A stretch of 64,000 nucleotides of DNA from Kiritimatiellaeota bacterium B1221 (lineage in GTDB: Bacteria; Verrucomicrobiota; Kiritimatiellia; SS1-B-03-39; UBA6053). The notes under the pieces were generated by a model, which was not told the DNA's origin, ran no database searches, and worked only from the letters and a program-made list of their open reading frames with translations. The stretch lies in the NCBI GenBank assembly GCA_029269125.1, contig JARHXX010000019.1, forward strand, positions 1 to 64,000, given 5' to 3'. This document shows positions 15,697 to 24,906 of this stretch, in pieces (position 1 is the stretch's first letter; each line of letters begins with the position of its first letter). A program made the position numbers and the translations under genes.

Positions 15697-17240
15697 TTTT
15701 TTCCGGGTGTGTGTGGTAACTGCAAGGTGTCATCATGCATTTCCATGAGATGACCTTTTTCGATCAGCCAACGGAAATGGGAAACCAGATCGGCAGGAAT
15801 TTCCTCACTCTGATTTGCAACTGATTTCAACGCCTCCTGATTGGTGCAACCAGGATGGGCCGTCACGTATTCCAGGATTTTCCGAATCTCATCCACCACT
15901 TTCATATCTTCAGGCAAAGGATGTTGAGGAATACCACTGACCAACATTTGTCCGTGGTGACGGAATACGTGTAACCGCATGTGTTTAAATGCAGGGCGCA
16001 GCGCAAAAATAATTGAATTGGGCCGGTCGTGTTCGCGGTTTAAATGAAACTTGGTTAAACTTAACAGCGAGGGATCGGTCATTTTCTCGAACAAATAACC
16101 AGGAAGGATCGCCCGCTTGGTTTTGCGAATCAGCTTGGGCAGATGATGTTCCCGGAAATCGGCTTCGGCCTGCTCGCGGGTCCATTCGTAGGGACGATTA
16201 TCTTCAGCCGGGGCTTCCGCTTCTACCGGGGCTTCTTCAGTGGCAAGGGGCGGATCGGGCTGATCTGCCGGATCGGCCGGATCTGTCTGAACCGTCGGAT
16301 CTGTCGGGTCTGCCTTTTCCACGGCTTCAGGCTCGGGTTTTTTCTCGAGCTTTTTACGGTAAAAACTTTGTACCGACACCTCTTTTTTCCATGCCTCAAT
16401 CGCTTCTTCGTCATGAACCATTTCGATGCCACGTGAAAAAGCATCCGCAGGTACGCCTTCAGCAATCTCAGTCCGCAACGCTTCGAGGCGGGCCTGATAA
16501 CCATGCCAATTCGGGGGGCCCACCAGTTTGCCGCTGCGGGCGTGACGTCCCACACAAATAAAATTACCCGCCGGAGGCGCAACTTCACGGTCTTCCCGCT
16601 CATAAGTCGCATCCATCCCATGATCTAAGATATATTGCTCACAGGCCTGCTGATCAGAAAAAACCATGCCATTGGCCGTACATACATAGAGATGAAAATC
16701 CTCCTGGCCTTCCGCCTGATCTTTCACCGTGTATTTCATGGAGATAAACGCAGGATTCTCCATGAATTTCCCCGCAACCACTTTCAAAGGATATGCGCGG
16801 TGAGATTGACGAATCACCTTCACCACTTTACTCAGACGTTTTTTCTCTGGAATAAAGTCTACATGAACGGGTACACGGGGAGCACGCTCTTCATAACGCG
16901 GCCGCCCTCTGTGTCCGCCTTCATGACGTGAATGCCCTTGGGAATCATTTTGTCCCCCCCCCTCTCCAACCGGTGTACGGCGGGGTTTCACCCGCACGCC
17001 CTGCAGATTGGGACGGGATGACTTGGGGGCCCGGGGGCCGCCTTGCGACCGCCCTCCTTGGGAACGGCCTCCATCACGGCCACGGCCACCTGAACGGCCT
17101 CCACGGCCTCGCTGCTCAGGTGCGGATTGGGTGACACCGGGACTTCCTTTGGCCCAGTCGGGGGTTAAATCAAAACTTCCAAATAAAGACTCTAATTCTT
17201 CAGGTTTCGGCGCTTCGGGGTTTTCGGCTTCTTCAGTCAT
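15693..17240 (-). CDS. Conserved protein with RGG-rich N-terminus and winged-helix-like C-terminus, function unknown
   Basis: 515 residues. The N-terminal 120 or so are low-complexity Gly/Arg/Ser/Gln (RGRGGRSGGRGRDGGR), like RNA-binding RGG tails. A central region (about 125-290) holds KVVKVIRQSHRAYPLKVVAG and NFICVGRHARSGKLVGPPNW. An acidic Pro/Asp/Glu linker (about 300-345) precedes a region with FREHHLPKLIRKTKRAILP and a helical end that could be a winged helix. I do not recognise a characterised family; I recall similar proteins as conserved hypotheticals in Verrucomicrobiota. A nucleic-acid role is inferred from composition only. It is coupled to the downstream symporter gene by an ATGA overlap, although the two have no obvious functional tie. 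Confidence 0.7.
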   Translation of the reverse strand: MTEEAENPEAPKPEELESLFGSFDLTPDWAKGSPGVTQSAPEQRGRGGRSGGRGRDGGRSQGGRSQGGPRAPKSSRPNLQGVRVKPRRTPVGEGGGQNDSQGHSRHEGGHRGRPRYEERAPRVPVHVDFIPEKKRLSKVVKVIRQSHRAYPLKVVAGKFMENPAFISMKYTVKDQAEGQEDFHLYVCTANGMVFSDQQACEQYILDHGMDATYEREDREVAPPAGNFICVGRHARSGKLVGPPNWHGYQARLEALRTEIAEGVPADAFSRGIEMVHDEEAIEAWKKEVSVQSFYRKKLEKKPEPEAVEKADPTDPTVQTDPADPADQPDPPLATEEAPVEAEAPAEDNRPYEWTREQAEADFREHHLPKLIRKTKRAILPGYLFEKMTDPSLLSLTKFHLNREHDRPNSIIFALRPAFKHMRLHVFRHHGQMLVSGIPQHPLPEDMKVVDEIRKILEYVTAHPGCTNQEALKSVANQSEEIPADLVSHFRWLIEKGHLMEMHDDTLQLPHTPGKK

Positions 17241-17324
17241 AGCTCAGATCAACTTTTGCAAAATAAAAATTTCGATGTAATTTAAACGGCGTTCAAGCTA
17301 CAGACTTGCATCAGGAATCGCATC

Positions 17325-19064
17325 ATGCAAGACAATCAAACAATGAACATGAATCAATCAAACAAACAAACTCCTTATTGGTTAGAAAAGTATTCAAGCG
17401 CCGTCACCCTGGGTGACATGGAAATCTTCGTATTTCCGGAGCTTTTATACGCATTAGTCCTTGCAAACATTATGTCTCCCCGGATTTGGGCGTGGATGGA
17501 GGAGGACTGGGCCAAGAAGATCCAGGGGAAATCGTCCAACCGCCGGGTACAGCGTATGAAGCAGTACATTATGGATGCCTATGACTTTAATTTGGACCTG
17601 GACACCTGGGGTTTGACCACCAAAGCAAAAGAAATGGAGCGTTTTGCCTCCATTATTGATCCGGATATTTTGCAACGCAGTAATGCCCTCTTCGGTTATG
17701 AGGGCGACAAGTATTACTTTGACCTGGATATCCGCAAACACTTCGGCCTAGATAACTACCATGATGATATCATTCCTTATTGGAAAACCGAAACCGTTGA
17801 AGCCATGGATGCCTTTCGGAATAAGGAGGGGTATAACATGGGGGCCGGAGAATGCGTATCCCTCTCCACCCTGTACGCCGCGGCCTTATTTATCGTGGGC
17901 GGCGTTGAACTTGAAGATATTCTTCTGCTGGCCACGCCCCTCCACTCCCAAAACTTTATTAATATGGGTGAAGGGGTCATCACCAACAACCGCCGAATCG
18001 TCACCAAAAAAATGTGGTTTAACGGCAGTGAAATTACGTGGAAGGCCCAACGCGCCATCCGCAATGAAAAAATCACCATTGTGGCGAACAATTCCGGGTA
18101 CATTCATACCATGTATCCCGACGCCACAATCGATCCCGACTCCTACAAAAAAAACATCGAAAAGCTTCGGGAATATCTGACGACCAAAATTGATATGGAA
18201 ATTTTGTCCAATTTCCTGCGCCAGCATTCCGATTTGCAGACCTGTTTTCAAATCCGTCAGGACCGTCACGGCGGTCACCGCTATATCGAAACCGAAAAAG
18301 TGTTCGCCTACGAGCACGGCAGCAGTTATCGGGTGAATGACAACACCCGAGACAAACTTTTGGATGAAATTGACACTTACGAATTTTATGCCGAACCGAT
18401 CCAGGGCCGTATTGTTCTGAATAACTTTGAGGATTTCTTTAAGCAAAACCCCAATTTGGATCTCAATGAACCGAAAGATCTGGCGACCCTGCTGGATGCA
18501 TTCAGCTGCACCAACGCCAAAGCCAGAAATGTCGGACAGCGGTTGGTGGAATTCTGCCATATCGATCCCCGCCTCCCGGAAAACCGGAACTTTGTTCCCA
18601 GCCCCAAAATCGAATTAAAAGCCGAGTGGGGACGCGAGCGCATTTTGGAAGTACTGGAAGGCATGCGCGAAACCCATCCCGTAGTGGACTTGGCGTTTTA
18701 CGCCTACCGCGACCTCAACCGAACCGACTGGGCACCTTTCGTAAAGGCCGCGATCGAACGGAACCCCGTGGTCATCGATGCCCTGCGGAAGTCGTCTGAA
18801 TCCGATGCGGTTGAAAAAATCTCTTCCCTGAAAGCGGGATCCATCTATGATGAAAATCGTATGGCCCAACCGGATGAGGTTTGGAACTTTCAACGGGGAG
18901 ACGGGGCGGAAAAAGCCTTTGCTATCGCTGCCCTGCTTAAGCACCGGCAGCCTGACCGCCCCGTAAAACTCCTTTTTGCAGGCTCAAAGGTTTCCATCAG
19001 CTGGGAGAATCAATCGCGAAGTCTTGAAAGCACCAAAAATCTCCAGAAAGAGTTGGAACTCTAA
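17325..19064 (+). CDS. Conserved protein with transglutaminase-like Cys-His region
   Basis: 579 residues, soluble, no signal peptide. The central part GAGECVSLSTLYAAALFIVG (C177) followed by LLATPLHSQNFIN (H207) and a further TNNRRIV strand matches the spacing of the transglutaminase/papain-like Cys-His-Asp fold, with Asn in the third position. This could be an active thiol enzyme or a structural relative. The rest is charged and not recognised. The start ATG has AGGA about 8 bases upstream. The stop overlaps the next ATG (TAATG), so it is coupled to the small PQ-loop membrane protein. It is transcribed divergently from the RGG-protein gene with 84 bases between them. Confidence 0.7.
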   Translation: MQDNQTMNMNQSNKQTPYWLEKYSSAVTLGDMEIFVFPELLYALVLANIMSPRIWAWMEEDWAKKIQGKSSNRRVQRMKQYIMDAYDFNLDLDTWGLTTKAKEMERFASIIDPDILQRSNALFGYEGDKYYFDLDIRKHFGLDNYHDDIIPYWKTETVEAMDAFRNKEGYNMGAGECVSLSTLYAAALFIVGGVELEDILLLATPLHSQNFINMGEGVITNNRRIVTKKMWFNGSEITWKAQRAIRNEKITIVANNSGYIHTMYPDATIDPDSYKKNIEKLREYLTTKIDMEILSNFLRQHSDLQTCFQIRQDRHGGHRYIETEKVFAYEHGSSYRVNDNTRDKLLDEIDTYEFYAEPIQGRIVLNNFEDFFKQNPNLDLNEPKDLATLLDAFSCTNAKARNVGQRLVEFCHIDPRLPENRNFVPSPKIELKAEWGRERILEVLEGMRETHPVVDLAFYAYRDLNRTDWAPFVKAAIERNPVVIDALRKSSESDAVEKISSLKAGSIYDENRMAQPDEVWNFQRGDGAEKAFAIAALLKHRQPDRPVKLLFAGSKVSISWENQSRSLESTKNLQKELEL

Positions 19065-19342
19065 TGTCTAAAGAGTTCTGGATCAACCTTGCAGGATGGA
19101 TCCCCGCCATCACCTTGCCTTTGGCCACCCTCTTTCAATTGCGACAGCTCCTCAAAACCCGTTCGGCGGAGGGTGTGTCCATCATGACCTGGCTTCTGTT
19201 CGGTTTCGCGAACCTGGGTATTTATATATTTACAGAAAAGTATTTTGTGATTCAGTCCCTGCTCGCGCAGTTGCTGACTGCCATTCTGAACTTTGTCATT
19301 GTCGGCATTCTGTTGACTTACCAAAGGCGTAATGCCCCATGA
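19064..19342 (+). CDS. SemiSWEET/PQ-loop-like small membrane protein
   Basis: 92 residues with three hydrophobic helices. The first helix leads into PLATLFQLRQLLKTRSAEGV, which matches the 'proline, then Q, then KTKSA/S' layout of SemiSWEET sugar transporters, followed by SIMTWLLFGFANLGIYIF. SemiSWEETs work as dimers and pass small sugars by facilitated diffusion. The canonical PQ is relaxed here (P-L-A-T-L-F-Q), so substrate and activity are uncertain. Its ATG overlaps the TAA of the upstream gene by one base, implying co-expression with the transglutaminase-like protein. Confidence 0.75.
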   Translation: MSKEFWINLAGWIPAITLPLATLFQLRQLLKTRSAEGVSIMTWLLFGFANLGIYIFTEKYFVIQSLLAQLLTAILNFVIVGILLTYQRRNAP

Positions 19343-19414
19343 AACCAAAAGAAAACCCCTCATCCCGCAGAGATGAGAGCTGGACAGGGGGGATCACCTC
19401 CCCTAGATTGAGGT

Positions 19415-20857
19415 ATGAGACGAAAATCACGAGATAAAGCTGAGAAGGGAATATTCCCCACGCTGCGCCGGATCTTTTTTATCCTGCGCCTCTCCTGCCT
19501 GCTTTATGTTGTGGGTCTCGCGTATCAACTGGTGCGGTGGAGTCACAATTATGATCCCCGCTTTTACAAGTTTCTCGGCACCACCCCGGGCAAAGCGCTT
19601 TCTTCTTTCATGGAATGGCCCAATCTCTATACCCGGGTTCAAAAGGAAAAAAGCTTTGCAGACTTCAGTGACGAAGAAAAAAAGGGATACGAACAAATTG
19701 TCAACCGCCTGCAGCAAAGTTGGCCCACCCACTCCCTGAGCTATAAAAACGGAAAACACAAAGATGTCAGAATCTTGCGTACTTCTCCCGGCCAGATCCA
19801 TGTAAGAGAATATTTAGGAACGCAAGGACGGTTGGAGTCCCAAATTTCCACATCGGAACTTTCGGAAATCACCCCGTACGCCAAAAAGTTCCCTCACGTG
19901 AGCCTCCGTGACATCCACTTCCAGGAAAACTTTCCGGATTTCGAACTCAGTTATTCCGGACATTACACCATTCTCACGGATGCGCCATATTATCAGGTTT
20001 CCCAGTCGGTAAAAATTCTGGAGGAGCTGCACACCCAATATTTAGAACTGTTTTCACCGCTGATTCGCTTTCCCAACCGGGAGCAGAGTTTACAAGTGTT
20101 GTTTTTCACCAATGAAACAGAATACCGGAAACATCAGAAAAACAGCGCCCCGGATTTGGCCAACAGCGTGGGATATTATTCTCCCTTGGAAGATCGTATG
20201 GTGGTTTTTAATCAGCAGTTTTCAAACCGGGCGAAACAAATCCGCGAAGATGTGGGTGACGATATTACCCAAATGCTCCAACAGGCCCGGAACAGCAGTC
20301 AGCGTCAACAAATCCTGCGCATGCAGCAGAGTGCAGAGGCACAGATACGAAATTTGGCCCAGCAGGAAACCATCGCCACCCTACGCCATGAAGGGGCACA
20401 TCACCTGAGCTACGCCTATGGGATCCACTCATGGATTCACACAGAGAACGGCTGGCTGATTGAGGGACTCGCCGCCTATTTCGAAGCACCCAGCCCCGGA
20501 GAGATTGATTCCGTCTACCGGGACAGTCTCAGGTATCTGGATCGCCATAACCGTATACCGGCCCTCTCCCGTTTGGTGGAAATACGCCAGCCTGAGCATT
20601 TTGAGGACGAACTGCCCGGATTGGAGGCGCACGAAGCGTATGCCCTCTCATGGAGCTTATTTCACTTCTGTATGCTTCCGGAAAATAAAGAAGCTTTTTT
20701 CGACTACATACGTTCTCTTCAGGATCCGGAGGATCTTAGAGCTTTAATGCGCGTACCCCGCACCCAACTCTTGGCAGAAGCACTGGGAATGCGCCCCTCT
20801 GAATTGGAATTGGCGTGGCGGGCGCATCTTCTAACGCTGATGAGCGGGCGGAGCTGA
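19415..20857 (+). CDS. Membrane-anchored gluzincin-like metallopeptidase
   Basis: 480 residues. A basic N-terminus is followed by one transmembrane segment (about 20-45), placing the rest in the periplasm. The zinc motif H325-E-G-A-H329 lies in TLRHEGAHHLSYAYG, and GWLIEGLAAYFEAPSPGEID follows, supplying the third ligand Glu, as in DUF1570-type and related gluzincins. A domain before it (about 180-290) holds YSGHYTILTDAPYYQVSQSV, common in these proteins. Substrate unknown. It starts 72 bases after the small membrane protein gene, with GAGGT just before the ATG. Two hairpins (19359-19377 and 19386-19404) lie in that gap. Confidence 0.78.
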   Translation: MRRKSRDKAEKGIFPTLRRIFFILRLSCLLYVVGLAYQLVRWSHNYDPRFYKFLGTTPGKALSSFMEWPNLYTRVQKEKSFADFSDEEKKGYEQIVNRLQQSWPTHSLSYKNGKHKDVRILRTSPGQIHVREYLGTQGRLESQISTSELSEITPYAKKFPHVSLRDIHFQENFPDFELSYSGHYTILTDAPYYQVSQSVKILEELHTQYLELFSPLIRFPNREQSLQVLFFTNETEYRKHQKNSAPDLANSVGYYSPLEDRMVVFNQQFSNRAKQIREDVGDDITQMLQQARNSSQRQQILRMQQSAEAQIRNLAQQETIATLRHEGAHHLSYAYGIHSWIHTENGWLIEGLAAYFEAPSPGEIDSVYRDSLRYLDRHNRIPALSRLVEIRQPEHFEDELPGLEAHEAYALSWSLFHFCMLPENKEAFFDYIRSLQDPEDLRALMRVPRTQLLAEALGMRPSELELAWRAHLLTLMSGRS

Positions 20858-20911
20858 AAATCCCGAGGCTCGGTTCTTGCATTTTCCGTTTCTTCAAGGT
20901 TGATAAAAGCC

Positions 20912-23452
20912 ATGTTTATCCGGATTATTTTATTGCTCACCGTGCTGCACGGCATGAGTCCCTGTTGCCTCCCTGCCCGGGCAGAGGCCCAGAAAGTGAC
21001 GATTTCCCCCAAATTACGCTTCAGGGCAAAAACTTTTGCGAGAGAAAACGATCCCATCAGAAATCCCATCCCCTGGGTGCAGTTTAAAGATATGTTACCT
21101 GAAGGCACCCGGGTGCAAAAAGGAGACATGGTTTTTCACCTGGATGTGCAAGGGGTACTCGAAGACGTGTGGAAGCTGGAAAACCGTCTGAAAGAAGCGG
21201 AAAATGAGGCGGCACGCCAACTGGCGGAAATGCGGAAAACCGTCAGCACCCTCGAAGATCAACGCGCAGAAAAAATAGATGCGCGTGACATCCAGGCCGC
21301 ACGGCTTACATATTTAAAATCCCTGCCGGTGGAAGCAGATATCCAAATTGCGCAAGGACGTCTGGACGTCGCACAGGAAACGCTGCAGGCGAACAAAATC
21401 GAACTGGACAAAAGCCGGGAGCGGTTAAAAAAAGGACTCATCTCCCCCGCCATGCTCAAAGAGGATGAACTGCAATATGCAGAACAGCTGGCGCGCACCG
21501 AATATGCAGAAAAGATGCTGGCCTACACCAAGCTGTCGGCACACCCGTTAAGTATCGAAGTGGTAGAATTCCGTATCCGGAACCTCGAACTGGAAATCAA
21601 AAAACTCGAAGCTGAAATTCCAATTAAAGAAAAAATTCTTGAGATTGAAACCACCACGCAACAACGAAGAATCGAAGATTTAAAATCGCAGTTGGCCGAA
21701 CGGCACATTCAATTGGAAAATGAATACTTGTATGCGCCCTCTGATGGCGTGTTGATGTATTCTCCCCAGTTAAAAAGAGAGCTGACAGTTGGTGGCAAGG
21801 CCGTAAAAGGGATGGTCCTGGCACAAATACCGCGAAAGGAAAGCATGGCGCTCGAAGGAGTTATACCCGAACAGCTCCGTCATTTATACAAGCAAGGGGA
21901 TCCCGCGGAAGTTCAACTCAATTTATATCCCGGCCGCAGCTTTCCCGGGGTCATTGCGAGCATTTCCCCCTTCTCCCGAGATGCCGCAGAGGGAGACAAT
22001 CCTTCGGGCGTGAAGGTCGTGGATCTGATTGTCGAAATGAAAGACTTTCCAGAGATACTGCCTTTGGGCGTTTATGGTTGGATAACCCTTTCGACTCAAA
22101 ACCCCCTCACCGGATGGGCGGTTCCGGCGGAATGGGTGCGCTATCGGGGCGGAAAAGCACATGTCAGTGTCGATGGGACCATGCAGGCCATCAACGGGAT
22201 CATTCACGAAGATCTCTTTTTCTTAACCCCGCCCCACCCCACGGCAGACCGTCTTCAGGCCGAGGGAGAATGGACGGAGACCACGGAACCCGGCATGCAT
22301 CTGGTCACCGATCAGTTCATGGTTACCGGCGAACTCATCCCCTTCGAAAGTGAAATCATTACCGCCCCGCGCATTCGGGCCTGGGATCTTCAAATTGCCT
22401 GGCTGGCTCCTGAAAATATGCAGATCCAGGCGGGAGAACCCATATTGGAACTCGGCAGTGAACAACTTTCCAAAGATTTAGACAACCGAAGAATGGAAGT
22501 AAAAAAAATTCAGGGAGAACGCGAAAGTGCCGAAGAAGAACTCTCCATCAGCCAAAGTGAGCAGGCCTTTCAATTAAGCTCCGCCCGCAACCGCATTGAA
22601 ATCATGAAACGGGAGCGGGATCTGGTTTACATTCAAGGGAACACCTCCGAAATCCATCAAAGCAAACTCGACCTCATCACCGCCGAACTTCAAGTACAAA
22701 AAGCGGAGCGGGAAGTTGCCCGAAGCATCCGAAACGCGGAATGGACCGCCAGCGCGGAACAGGCACGATTGGAGCGCGACCTGAAAAGACGTAAACTCGA
22801 ACTTGAACGTGCGCAGATAAATCACGAACAGGCCTTGGAGGGTGCGACCGATTTGGAAAAAAGCAGTGCGGAACTGGACCTTTTGAAAGAGAAAGCAAAT
22901 GTAGCCGAACTTGAAGCGCAACATTATCGGACCCTCACCCGTGCGCAGTCTGTTTTAAGATGGAGAATTGCCCGTGAAAAACGTGAGAAAGAACGGCTGG
23001 ACCGACATATTCATGATGTGGCTTCGATGAAAATCAACGCCCCGACATCCGGTCTGGTAAAATATTTAAAAGCGTGGGACGGAGTAAGAAACAGCAAAGT
23101 AAAAACCGGTATGAAGGTTTGGAGAGGCATGGCCCTGATAAGCCTTTCCGCTGCAGAAAAACTGTACGTGGAGGTTCCGGTGCCCGAACGCTATATTCAG
23201 GAACTGACCCCCGAAATGCAGGTGGCGGTGCGCATCCCCAGTGAAGGAGGCATGCAGTGGCAGGGAAAGATCATTCATCAGGATGAAATTTTAGAAGCGG
23301 CCAGCCAAACCATCAGTACCCAAAGCCTTTATGGCAATCGTGAGGCCCCCCAGGAACAAGTGCTGAACGTCCGCATCTTGGTTGAGAACAGTGAAGGAAC
23401 GTCATTGAAACCCGGGGCCATTGCTCAAATCATCTTCCCTTTTGAAAAATGA
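20912..23452 (+). CDS. Double periplasmic adaptor protein of an ABC exporter (two HlyD-like units in tandem)
   Basis: About 846 residues with an N-terminal signal sequence (FIRIILLLTVLHGMSPCC). Two adaptor units follow each other. Unit 1 (about 30-420) has a lipoyl-like half (MLPEGTRVQKGDMVFHLD), a long coiled coil and a return half (LYAPSDGVLMYSP). Unit 2 (about 440-846) repeats this (ITAPRIRAWDLQIAWLAPEN, coiled coil, INAPTSGLVKYLKAWDG, then a barrel domain). Normal adaptors have one unit of 350-480 residues. ATG 20912 is preferred; TTG at 20900 is in frame. The stop overlaps the next gene (ATGA), and the exporter ATPase/permease follows, so it should bridge the inner-membrane pump to an outer-membrane channel. 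Confidence 0.82.
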   Translation: MFIRIILLLTVLHGMSPCCLPARAEAQKVTISPKLRFRAKTFARENDPIRNPIPWVQFKDMLPEGTRVQKGDMVFHLDVQGVLEDVWKLENRLKEAENEAARQLAEMRKTVSTLEDQRAEKIDARDIQAARLTYLKSLPVEADIQIAQGRLDVAQETLQANKIELDKSRERLKKGLISPAMLKEDELQYAEQLARTEYAEKMLAYTKLSAHPLSIEVVEFRIRNLELEIKKLEAEIPIKEKILEIETTTQQRRIEDLKSQLAERHIQLENEYLYAPSDGVLMYSPQLKRELTVGGKAVKGMVLAQIPRKESMALEGVIPEQLRHLYKQGDPAEVQLNLYPGRSFPGVIASISPFSRDAAEGDNPSGVKVVDLIVEMKDFPEILPLGVYGWITLSTQNPLTGWAVPAEWVRYRGGKAHVSVDGTMQAINGIIHEDLFFLTPPHPTADRLQAEGEWTETTEPGMHLVTDQFMVTGELIPFESEIITAPRIRAWDLQIAWLAPENMQIQAGEPILELGSEQLSKDLDNRRMEVKKIQGERESAEEELSISQSEQAFQLSSARNRIEIMKRERDLVYIQGNTSEIHQSKLDLITAELQVQKAEREVARSIRNAEWTASAEQARLERDLKRRKLELERAQINHEQALEGATDLEKSSAELDLLKEKANVAELEAQHYRTLTRAQSVLRWRIAREKREKERLDRHIHDVASMKINAPTSGLVKYLKAWDGVRNSKVKTGMKVWRGMALISLSAAEKLYVEVPVPERYIQELTPEMQVAVRIPSEGGMQWQGKIIHQDEILEAASQTISTQSLYGNREAPQEQVLNVRILVENSEGTSLKPGAIAQIIFPFEK

Positions 23453-24906
23453 AAAATCCCGGTAAATTTTCAGAAACTTTTTGGGCGATCCTTTTTGGCT
23501 TCGGATTGCTGAGTGCTTGCGGACAACCCAAGGAATATAGGGACAGCGATTGGATACCGGTTCAAATAGAATCCTCCGCCACCACCCTGCAGGAAATTGG
23601 CATTCTTGAAGCCAGGGAACTCGCCAGCATACAAAATTTGGTCGACGGCACCATCTCGGAAATTTTGGAAGATGGCTCCCGGGTCAAAAAGGGGGATCGG
23701 GTGATGCGTCTGGATGACGAAGAACTCCGGAATGATTTAGACAGCCAATTGCAAAATCTTGCACAATTAAAAGAGGATCTCGACAATGAACTGGCCGAAT
23801 ACGCGGTCCTCACCAACAGTTTTGAAATGACCAGCCGACTTAAAAAAGCGGAACTCGCGCATCATCAGCTCGAACTCAAAATGGGGGTCGTCCCTCTCAC
23901 TCCTGAAGAGCTGAGATTACGGGAAATTGAGATCGAATTGGCGGCCCTGGATCTGGAAGACAAAACCAGTCAGTACACCCGGGAACAAAAACTCGTACAA
24001 AAAGGATTCGCACCCGCATCTTCCCTCGACAAAGCCCGCCGGGAACTGCAGGCGGCAACGACCTATCTGGCCGAAAAGAAAACCCAACTTGAACTGGCCA
24101 ACAGTCCTGTTCCGGAAGAGCAACGACTCACTCTGGAAACGGCGGTGAAAGTGGCAGAAGACGCGGTCAAACGGAATCAACAAAAACAGGATCGCGATTT
24201 AAAAATTCAGGATCTGAAAATTGAAGGCTTGCGTTTAAAAGTTGAACATGCCCAAGATGAAATCGATCTTATTGAAAAGCGATTGAACATCGTAGAACGA
24301 GTTGCACCCACCAACGGAATTTTAAGGCTGACCCAGGAATGGGTGTGGTCCGTCAAAGCCTGGATGCCCTTAAATACCGGTCAACGAATTCGCGGCCTGA
24401 ATATGATTGGCACCATTGTGGATCCGAAGGACCTTTCCTTGCGGATTATCACACATGAAAGTGACTATCTGCGCCTCCGCGTGGGGCAATCCGTTCATGC
24501 CCGCTTAACTGCATTTCCAGACCAGGAACTCAAAGGTGAAATCACTTCGTTAACAGAGTTAGGGCAGGATCGAAATGATTTGAGTCCCATTTACCGCCAG
24601 GCCCCTGCCATCCACCAAGCACTCTTTTTGGTAAAGGTGTCTCTCCAAGATTTAAATCAGGATGCGATGCCCGGTATGACCGCCACCGCCATCATCGAAC
24701 TGGAACCCGAAAGAGAGCGGATGTTGATACCGTCTGAAGCCGTAGCTGAAGAGAGCCCGGGTCAGTTTACGGTGGAGATCCTTCGGGGGGAGCGAGAACA
24801 ATCACAAGTGGTGATTCAAGGATTATTTACCGCAGACGGAAGATTTGAAGTGACCCAAGGGTTGGAAAAAGACGACAAAGTTTTGGTGAGAAGGAGCGCA
24901 AAATGA
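23449..24906 (+). CDS. HlyD/AcrA-type adaptor lipoprotein
   Basis: 485 residues beginning with a lipoprotein signal peptide (lipobox LLSAC, Cys24). The lipoyl halves LVDGTISEILEDGSRVKKGD and VAPTNGILRLTQEWVW flank a long coiled-coil hairpin (about 90-280), followed by a beta-barrel (LRLRVGQSVHARLTAFP) and a membrane-proximal domain. Adaptors of this type join MacB-like pumps to a TolC channel. ATGA overlaps on both sides couple it to the double adaptor and to the ABC protein. Together the operon supplies three adaptor units per cistron set. No TolC-like gene is in the window. Confidence 0.9.
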   Translation: MKNPGKFSETFWAILFGFGLLSACGQPKEYRDSDWIPVQIESSATTLQEIGILEARELASIQNLVDGTISEILEDGSRVKKGDRVMRLDDEELRNDLDSQLQNLAQLKEDLDNELAEYAVLTNSFEMTSRLKKAELAHHQLELKMGVVPLTPEELRLREIEIELAALDLEDKTSQYTREQKLVQKGFAPASSLDKARRELQAATTYLAEKKTQLELANSPVPEEQRLTLETAVKVAEDAVKRNQQKQDRDLKIQDLKIEGLRLKVEHAQDEIDLIEKRLNIVERVAPTNGILRLTQEWVWSVKAWMPLNTGQRIRGLNMIGTIVDPKDLSLRIITHESDYLRLRVGQSVHARLTAFPDQELKGEITSLTELGQDRNDLSPIYRQAPAIHQALFLVKVSLQDLNQDAMPGMTATAIIELEPERERMLIPSEAVAEESPGQFTVEILRGEREQSQVVIQGLFTADGRFEVTQGLEKDDKVLVRRSAK

